A stretch of 64,000 bases of DNA, taken from NCBI GenBank assembly GCA_027596075.1, contig JADGJC010000104.1, positions 1 through 64,000 of the forward strand, in the 5' to 3' direction. Shown here piece by piece: positions 56,779 to 64,000 of the stretch. The notes below the pieces were generated by a model. That model was given only the letters and a program-made list of their open reading frames with translations. It was not told the DNA's origin and made no database searches. The translations under genes were made by a program, and so were the position numbers. This DNA comes from Rhizophlyctis rosea (taxonomy: Eukaryota; Chytridiomycota; Chytridiomycetes; Rhizophlyctidales; Rhizophlyctidaceae). Within the stretch, counting starts at the first letter, position 1. Every line of letters begins with the position of its first letter.

Positions 56779-59092
56779 TACGAGGATTGTAATGGGTATC
56801 ATTCTCATCTGAAAATGATGAAACAAAAACTCACTGGTCTGGTGTATTTTGGACTGCCTTACAGGCCGGCTGTTGTCTGGCAGAGTTTTGACGGAACCTG
56901 CTAAGGGCCTCCTGACCCATGCCATGACAGCCGTTGAGTGCAATCAGATGATAGGGCTACTTGCCGGCGCGAAGTGCATAGCGAAACTTGACAGCTGATG
57001 CAAAATGATGGACATATAATATATCCCGGTCAGTCGGTCATCACGGAATTCATCATGGGTCGCTACCTATGAGTTCAAATGCTTGTAACAACCGAAGTCA
57101 ACCCATGATGACATCTTTAAGGAAGACCACAAAAATTGCCTGTAAGGTCCTAATAACGCGGAGGAAGGCGGAGACCGCCTATTATGCCATGGCACCTATG
57201 TATATGTGGGGAACAGGGGAATGCAAAAGAACAAGGAAGCAAAGTTGAAAGGACGCGAATGCCAGTGGGAGACTCGTAACCTACAGTAGCTGGCTAAGTC
57301 CTCCGCAGCTATCCTGCAGCGCGTTCCGCCAAGATTTGGCTCGGTCGGTTCACTGTCGGAGTGACGGCCGCTCGCTCCAGCCTCCAACATGTTCTACATT
57401 GTACGTGCGACATTTCTATATAGATGTTTAATTTGACTCTTATGGCAGGTTGCACAAACTGGAACACGCGATCAGCGGCGAACCTGGCTGCACTTGCTTT
57501 CCTTGGTGCGGGGTAGGACATGTGGCGGGGCGCGGAATTGGAAGCTTATGAGGCAATTAAATCATTCAATCTCACTGAATCCCATATGGCATCTGAAAAA
57601 AAAAAGGACCAGGAATGCCACCCATGCTGTTTGGCATATGGTATCTACATCTACATACGGCCGAGAGTGACCTGGGTTCTTGATGCGTTTCGACTTTTGC
57701 TTCTTGGACTTTCAAGTCGACGAAAGCTTGCGATTCCTATCCTACCGGCTGCAGCGCAAATGCCGCGCCGATGAGTCACCATAACCCAAAATGAGAGCCA
57801 CCTCTGCGCATAATGAGCTTGGGGTAAACCGACTTCTGGGAAACTCCGCATTCTTCGAAAATCCTGCCTCCTGGAAATATCGCGGTTGAAAGTAGGCTCG
57901 GGCGCAGCAGTAAGGGGCTGAGGAGTGATGCAATTTGGGTGTAGCTGAGGCGTAGGAGATCGCCACTGTGGCACCGTGGAGCTATGCATGTGTAACAACG
58001 GATGAGTTGGGAATGTAGCACGGTAACACGCAGGGTCCCTCCAACCCAATATGGCCGGTTGCCGAACTTGTCAGTTGCGTTGCAGGATGCATGTGGTCTA
58101 ATAGTCGGAGACACAGCTCCATCAAGGATTCATAAGGGGTCCAGTTCGGGGCCACATAGCATTGACAGCAAGCAAGACCCTGCTGGAAACCCCACACTCG
58201 GAGCCGTCACACCGACTTGTCAACTTGCAACTTGCGATGAAATCCGTCACTGCGGGTTTGTGGCGAACTGCCGGACCGGTTCACTGGGACAAATCGGTCA
58301 TGCCGGTCGGCCTTGTTGTGTGGAAATCACGAAGCTCAAGGGGGGAGTGTTCCGCACAAGTGGGTCCTATGCGGAGTCGCGAACAGGGTTGGTTCATGGA
58401 GACTCAAAGGGAGGGAGTCTAACCCCAACCCATGTAGAATTTTAGGCTATGGCAGGACTTTCACAACAATTCCAGAACCCATAAGCAATCCCCCCGCGGC
58501 AGAGCTTTGCACTCTTCGGAGACTTCATCATCTAAGGGGTGTTCCTGCATGATGCGGCTGCTCAGAACTTTTGGAGTCTGACCCATCAGCAATCGTTGTA
58601 AACATAGCAATTGAAATAATCCAAAAAAGTTTCACTGGTAACATTAGGAGTTTCTGGTGCAACTGATCGACTGTCAGGCAGTGTCTCAGCCTGCTTATAA
58701 GACCGTCTTATCCGACTGGCCCCAAAGGGTTCGCATTCTTTGCCTCCGATAGTCACATTCGAGCAAGTCGCGTGCATTAGCTAGAGTCCTCCTCCTGCTG
58801 CGTGGTATGGCATAGCTTCGGCACAAGGGAAACCGCGTCTTGCATCATCGTACGCCTTGTGTGCTTATGTGCTGAGACACTTGTTGATACCCCACAGCAT
58901 ACATAAGCGTCACTCCCATATTCCTCCGTCCGGTCCGGTGACAATCGCCCTTATGTTCTGTTGAACTTTGTAAAATAGTTTATAGCCTTTCATTAACGCG
59001 CGAGCTGGTCTTGACGCTACCTTGTATACATCATTTCGTTTATCGGTCTTCCTCACCTTGCACCCTTTTTCACGCTCTTCGCCCCCGCCAAC
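56779..59092. other. long intergenic stretch, no gene supported
   Basis: About 2.3 kb between the 5S gene and the zinc-finger gene. Many short overlapping open frames on both strands, none with a motif or a clean splice. The part near 59000 should be the zinc-finger gene promoter. Confidence 0.4.
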
Positions 59093-60709
59093 ATGCTCCA
59101 AGCAAGCTTCCCTCCTATGCGCAACCACCCGCGGTACATGGAAGAAACAGCCTATCCTTCACCTACCCACAAACGTGTCGACTCCGCCTTCTCATCACCA
59201 TCCGGGATTACCTCTCCCATCGACATGCCTTCAACAATCACAAACTCTCCCTCGCAAAAGTATCCCGTCAGTCCCCGGCTACGATTACTCGCTCCCATGG
59301 ACGAAGGATACACATCAGGTTCATCGTGCGACTCAATATCGCCAATGGACAGGCAAAATCAAGAGATGATGCAGTCGGTCAACCCAGACCTGATGTGTCC
59401 TCCTTCACCAACCATGACTACTGCCGAACCGGCTGGAAACACGGGTTACTACATGCCGTCGCCGTCACATGACTCGATGATGGGCGACTTCAATGGTGCA
59501 CAAGGCTACATGGACGGTCGACCAAGAAGCGATTCCATCATGTCTGTTCAATCTCAACATGGCGATGGTATGTACATGAACAATGGAGTACCGCGGTCAA
59601 CTGCACGTCCAATCCCCATGAACGACTCCTTCCCTCCTTCATCGTCCTACCGATCTCACCAATCTCACAACGCGCAACAGTCAACATCAAGCATGATGGG
59701 CTCAAACCCATCATCCTATTCATCCAATACCTCCAACTTCCATGACGAGTATACACCCATTCCACGCGACGATCGCCCTCTTCCATTCACTCGTTTCGAT
59801 GACGACTACTCCATGACACCTCCTCCCCAATCTCAACCTCTCTTCAATCATCGCAGACCAACACATACCCGCAACCATTCCACATCATCCCTTTCCTCCG
59901 TCGCCTGCTCTCCATCCTTCCAAGCACCACACCCTCCATCCCACCGCAACACATACCAATCACACTCGCGTCGGATGTCCTACGACCCTCGTATGCTTCG
60001 TCAGGACTACTCTGCACCACCCATGCGACGATTCTCGACTCCATACCAGCGAGCATACGGAAACGGAAACATGGCAAATAACAACGGATTCAACAACATG
60101 AAATCCGAATCTCCGTCATGGACACCATCCTCTTCTCCGATCATGGACGCCGACGTCTTATCCCCAGAAGACACATCAGGACCCGCACCTTCCCTTCCAC
60201 CCTCACCAACCCTCACCGTCGTCCCACCCCCATCCCAACAACAACAACAACAACAACAACAATCCCCCCAACCAACCCCCAGCCACCAATGGAACTTCGT
60301 CCAAGAAGACCCCTCCCTCCAACCCCTCGAAATCCCCGCCCACATCGACGCCCAAACCGGCACCGCAATAATAGACGGCTGCCCCATCGACATCACAACC
60401 GACGACGAAGCAACCTCCATCCTCGGCCTCTCCGGCGCGCGCTTTAAATGCCAATTCCCCGACTGCAACAAGTTGTTTGAGAAGCTGAGTAATTTGAAGC
60501 AGCATGCGAGGTTGCATCGGGCTGAGAGGAATTGGAGATGTGATGCGGAGGGGTGTGGGAGGGCGTTTATGAGACGGCAGGATTTGAGGAGGCATAAGGC
60601 GGGGCATGGGGAGGGTGGGGGGCGGAAGTGGGAGTGTGGGAATTGTGGGACGAAGTTTACGAGGAGTGATGCGTTGCATAGGCACGTTAAGGCTAAGAGG
60701 TGTTTGTAG
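59093..60709 (+). CDS. C2H2 zinc-finger transcription factor
   Basis: Intronless, 538 residues from the ATG at 59093 (MLQASFPPM). About 450 residues of Ser/Pro/Asn/His-rich low-complexity sequence precede the DNA-binding part, with a poly-Gln run (CAA codons, about 60237-60261). Three C2H2 fingers close the protein: FKCQFPDCNKLFEKLSNLKQ then HARLH; WRCDAEGCGRAFMRRQDLRR then HKAGH; WECGNCGTKFTRSDALHRHV then KAKRC (the last ends with His and Cys). The long-linker finger type with CxxxxC spacing is common in fungal regulators. Likely a sequence-specific nuclear activator or repressor; targets unknown. Codon usage flips from C-ending to G/T-ending at about 60470, exactly where the fingers begin. 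Confidence 0.9.
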   Translation: MLQASFPPMRNHPRYMEETAYPSPTHKRVDSAFSSPSGITSPIDMPSTITNSPSQKYPVSPRLRLLAPMDEGYTSGSSCDSISPMDRQNQEMMQSVNPDLMCPPSPTMTTAEPAGNTGYYMPSPSHDSMMGDFNGAQGYMDGRPRSDSIMSVQSQHGDGMYMNNGVPRSTARPIPMNDSFPPSSSYRSHQSHNAQQSTSSMMGSNPSSYSSNTSNFHDEYTPIPRDDRPLPFTRFDDDYSMTPPPQSQPLFNHRRPTHTRNHSTSSLSSVACSPSFQAPHPPSHRNTYQSHSRRMSYDPRMLRQDYSAPPMRRFSTPYQRAYGNGNMANNNGFNNMKSESPSWTPSSSPIMDADVLSPEDTSGPAPSLPPSPTLTVVPPPSQQQQQQQQQSPQPTPSHQWNFVQEDPSLQPLEIPAHIDAQTGTAIIDGCPIDITTDDEATSILGLSGARFKCQFPDCNKLFEKLSNLKQHARLHRAERNWRCDAEGCGRAFMRRQDLRRHKAGHGEGGGRKWECGNCGTKFTRSDALHRHVKAKRCL

Positions 60710-61809
60710 GGGGGTTTGGGGGTGTATTTTCTTTTATTGTACCTTTTGGATGTAATGGTGGGATGGTGTTGTTGATGTCGGGGAGTTGAGAGAAAGAATA
60801 CCTGTTCTCGAATGCTAGATCATTTTGGGATGGGATGTTTATTGTTTAGAGTACATTAAACCCCTTTTCGTTAGTACCCTTTCCTTTTTCAATCCGTAAT
60901 GCCGTGGAAATGCTGGTTGTTTCCTATTGCATGCGAACATTGTAGATAGAGCTTCTTTGCGTTTTTGCTTCTTGTCCGTCCTAGTCTCTTCGTTTCTGTG
61001 TAATTTTGTGGTTCGTGTATAACTTCCTCCTTGGCTGCGAGCTGGTATGGATGTTTTTCTTGATGGAAAATGTCCTCTTGCGGCCTGTTATGGGGAGCTG
61101 AATAAACAGTCCAATGTGTAATTATCTTGTGAGTGTTTGATGTTTGTGGGAGTGTGCTCTTAGGAGAAGTTTGAGTTTCCTTTCGTCCTATGAAATTATT
61201 GTCGAATGCACTGACTGTCTCCTTCTCACCACCTAATTACATACCAGACGTAATGAAAGATTTGCCATAGTCTACTTTGACAGCAATGATCTTGTCTGCG
61301 GGTATTTTTCCCACGTGTTTGTTTACATTCCAAGCCACTCCGGCCGCAAAGTAAATAAATAAACGGCGTGCTGCGCCATATGGCCCGTTTGTGTTGCCTA
61401 CTTGACCCCTTTTGGCAGGAGGCCACCTTCCACACCAACAACGCGGCAGGCGAGGAGAGATGGGCGGGCAACTTTGAAACTGACATCCTCCGTGTTTGTT
61501 TGGCATCCACCATCCCACTGCACGCTCTTCACACCTCTTACCCGCTGCCAATTGCAGGTGTGGGAATAACGTCGGCAGAGGGAAGGACGCAAGTAGTAAA
61601 GGTCTATTGAAAGACGTTAGCAAAACGCTCACTGGAGAAAGAGAGGCTGGACGAAGATTGGCACAGTCTGCCATATTGACAATCTTTAGTGTTGTGACGG
61701 CGATTACAATTGTGTGAATATCTTGTAGGTAAGAGTTCATACCATTATGTCCATCACGAACAGCATTCACCAATGCCCCATATCCATGCAGCCGACATCA
61801 CACGCAACC
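60710..61809. other. intergenic
   Basis: About 1.1 kb of T-rich 3' flank and then the promoter of the next gene. A minus-strand frame at 61237-61773 is open but not convincing. Nothing else seen. Confidence 0.4.
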
Positions 61810-64000
61810 ATGTCCCGCGACTCCTACTCAGACGTGTCGTCCTTCATGAACGACACGGCCTTCTCCTCCTTCTTCAACCAAAATGGTGGCCAAAACGGTC
61901 GCCCAGACGGCGGCCGCTCCCGCTCCCCTGCTCGCGGTGGACCAGGGGACAGAAATAACTCGCAAATTCGGAGCGCCTCCCCCGCGAGGGGTGTAGCGTC
62001 TTCTGTGCAGCAGCGGAGCAGATCACCGTCGTATTCGAGGGGTGCGCCGGTTGATGATAGGGGGAGGGCGTCGAGTTCTACGAGGGGTGGTGAGTCGTGA
62101 GGATTTGGTATCGATGCGAGTTGTGTGCTTATTGTCATGTTTTGGATATAGCACCTCAACCGGCTCGGTCTCGTGATAGTTTTGGGTTGGGTGGGGAGCG
62201 AGGCGGTGCGAGACCTTCGTCGCCGGCACCGGTAAGTGACAGCATGTCTATTTGAGAGCATCTCGAGGGCAGCCACTTAATGATTGAGCGCTGCGTTCTT
62301 AGGTCGCAAATCAGTCCCGTGCCATGGATTTTGAGCGATTACTCGATTCTTCCGAGACCAAAAAGTTGTCGTCCACCCCCGATCGCATGCGGAGTATTGA
62401 GGTACAGTTCAAGATTGAAAGAAATGGAAGTCAATCAGACGATATTCACTTCATTGATTGCCTTTCAGGTCAAACCTAGCCCTAGACCAAAGCTTGAAGC
62501 CAAGTCAGCCATTTCCGATCCCGACACCGGGTTGGTCTCATTCTTGAAAGAAGCATTATCCGAAGATCAAGGAGAGCAGAGGGGCCGATCTCTTCCAACA
62601 CCTCCTTCGCGTGCACCCCGCCCGTCCACCTATCTTCCACGCCCGTCAGTAGACAACGTTCGCCTCATCAACCCTCCAAACCCACCAAATGGCTTCACCT
62701 CTGACCCTAACTTGCAAAGCCGGGGCGGCCCTTCGCGCGCCATGAGCCCAATGGGTCGAATGACCGCTCGTGGAACACAGGACGAGAGTGATGAAGATGA
62801 TGAACTGTTTGATCGTGCACCGAAGAAGAAGGGTCAGGTCTCTTTGGCGGAATTCCTTCGTACAAGTGAACCGCCTCCCCCATCCAAACCCGTACCTCTT
62901 GTTGATCCTTCAAAGGTGAAAAAGGGCCTCTTTGCACGAAAGCAGAGCACGCCTGGTCCCACTGCTCCCAGCGGCCCCAGCGCGGCGCCAGCACAACCGA
63001 AGAAATATCAAATGATTCACATTCCATATGAATTACCTGAACTCAACTTTGAGCCTACGACCACGTCATCCTTGCCAAGTTCCAACCAGGACAACTACAC
63101 CCCATCCTCCGTCCAAGCCGGTGTCAGTCAATCCTACTCCAACCCATCCACACCCACCACCCAATCATCCCAACCATCCTGGCCATCCCCACCCGTCTAC
63201 GACTCCCGCGGAAGCCTCGACGGCCGCCCCAGTCTCGACACAAACCGCGTCCGCCGCGTCCCAGACCCACCAGTCAACTCCAGCCGCATCCCGGCACCCA
63301 CAACCCCAACATCCATCCACAGCGTCCACAGCGTCCCACCTACTCCAACAACGCAAATCCAGCGGAAACCCGTCCCACTTCCCGCCACACCCCCACAAGA
63401 ATCTTACCCACAAGACCAACAACAACCCCAACCCCACACCCCGCAACACCACCAAACGGCAACATCGACTCTTTCTCGTGTGGGCGTTCCCAACCCGGTC
63501 GCGGTCGTCGAACCCGAGTCCCAACGCGCCGTGGTACTTAACATCCCAACACCGCAAGCTACACCGCCGGCGAGTCCGAGCCTTCTGCCCGTTACGGTTG
63601 CGAAGGCTGTTATGGTTGAGACGGGGACGGATGCGGAGGATTTGGTTGTGAAGCCGCTTATGAAGGATAAGGAGACAGATCCTTCGGTTGAGACGTATCA
63701 GTTGAGGGTGAGGAGTGGTGCCTGTGCGAGGTCGGTAGCGATGGAGGGGAAGAGTGTTGATGAGGTTGTTGCGGGGTTGGTTGGATTGGATAGTGCTTTT
63801 GGTGTTGTTGGGGAGGTTCTGAGGAGGGTTAGGGCGGTTGGTGCGGTTGAGGCGGAGAAGGAGGTGAAGAGTGAGGAGGTTGTTGAGGGTGATGATGGGA
63901 AGTGGGTCGTGGTTGTTCGTCCGGCTTCTGAGGGTGGGAAGGGAGATGTTGTTGAAGCTACGGTCCAAACGGATGTTGAGGAAGTACAAGTTGCTACGCC
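61810..64000 (+). CDS. proline/serine-rich protein, partial at the right edge
   Basis: Exons 61810-62089, 62152-62231, 62303-62401 and 62469 to the window end, with introns of 62, 71 and 67 nt; 663 residues so far and no stop. The start was chosen at MSRDSYSDVSSFM; an in-frame ATG at 61747 would add 21 residues. The N-terminus is Arg/Ser/Gly-rich (SRSPARGG type). Short conserved-looking blocks follow: MDFERLLDSSETKKLSSTPD, GLVSFLKEALSEDQ, GQVSLAEFLRTSEPPP and KKYQMIHIPYELPELNFEP. After a long Pro/Ser/Thr/Gln-rich stretch the 3' part becomes acidic/valine-rich (VETGTDAEDLVVKPL). The SLAEFLRT peptide looks like a binding helix. I do not recognise the family; a scaffold or regulatory protein is likely. 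Confidence 0.75.

Noticed and set aside
61237..61773. Minus-strand open frame of 178 codons
   Set aside because: No recognisable motif, no clear start context and no convincing splice partner; it may be chance.

Overview
The window reads as nuclear DNA of an early-diverging filamentous or zoosporic fungus, most likely a chytrid. I infer this from dense genes on both strands, many short GT-AG introns (46-148 nt in the models I could splice by hand), a lone 5S rRNA gene, a mitochondrial-type cyanase, a secreted GH10 xylanase with a Thr-rich linker, tandem 'EVLEWW' ankyrin-like repeats and a TIR-NACHT-WD40 receptor. The chytrid assignment is an inference from gene content, not a phylogenetic result. 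Exon boundaries were found by eye, by reading-frame continuity plus GT/AG sites and conserved family motifs.

Layout. 0.5-10.6 kb: a WRN-type 3'-5' exonuclease, a small orphan, an F-box/ankyrin protein, a paired-amphipathic-helix (Sin3-like) protein ending in a membrane anchor, and a fused Met8-Met1 sirohaem enzyme. 10.9-24.7 kb is an accessory block: a many-exon TIR-NACHT-WD40 receptor, two related F-box proteins (one broken by a single-base frameshift), a 29-residue WW-repeat ankyrin-like protein, an acidic orphan and an F-box/LRR protein. 25.4-35.4 kb: an acidic Ser/Pro-rich protein, cyanase, a CinA-C (NMN amidase-like) protein, a PQ-loop vacuolar amino-acid transporter and a sulfotransferase interrupted by a scaffold gap. 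37.5-49.5 kb: a universal-stress-like small protein, two orphan multi-pass membrane proteins, two orphans and a RING-H2 ubiquitin ligase. 50.3-54.9 kb: a secreted protein with QxW-like segments (gap and tandem duplication inside) and the modular xylanase. 56.7 kb: 5S rRNA. 59-64 kb: a C2H2 zinc-finger factor and a proline-rich protein running off the right edge.

How the genes relate. Most are independent housekeeping or signalling genes with no operon logic. The 10.9-24.7 kb block groups a putative immune or allorecognition receptor with F-box and repeat proteins, a typical setting for fast gene turnover. The xylanase and its secreted neighbour suggest use of plant debris. Cyanase, sirohaem synthase and sulfotransferase touch nitrogen and sulfur metabolism but do not look like one cluster.

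Two 10-N gaps (34444-34453, 50509-50518) are flanked by poly-G/poly-C runs and degraded sequence; bases beside them should not be trusted. No transposon, CRISPR array or convincing tRNA was seen.
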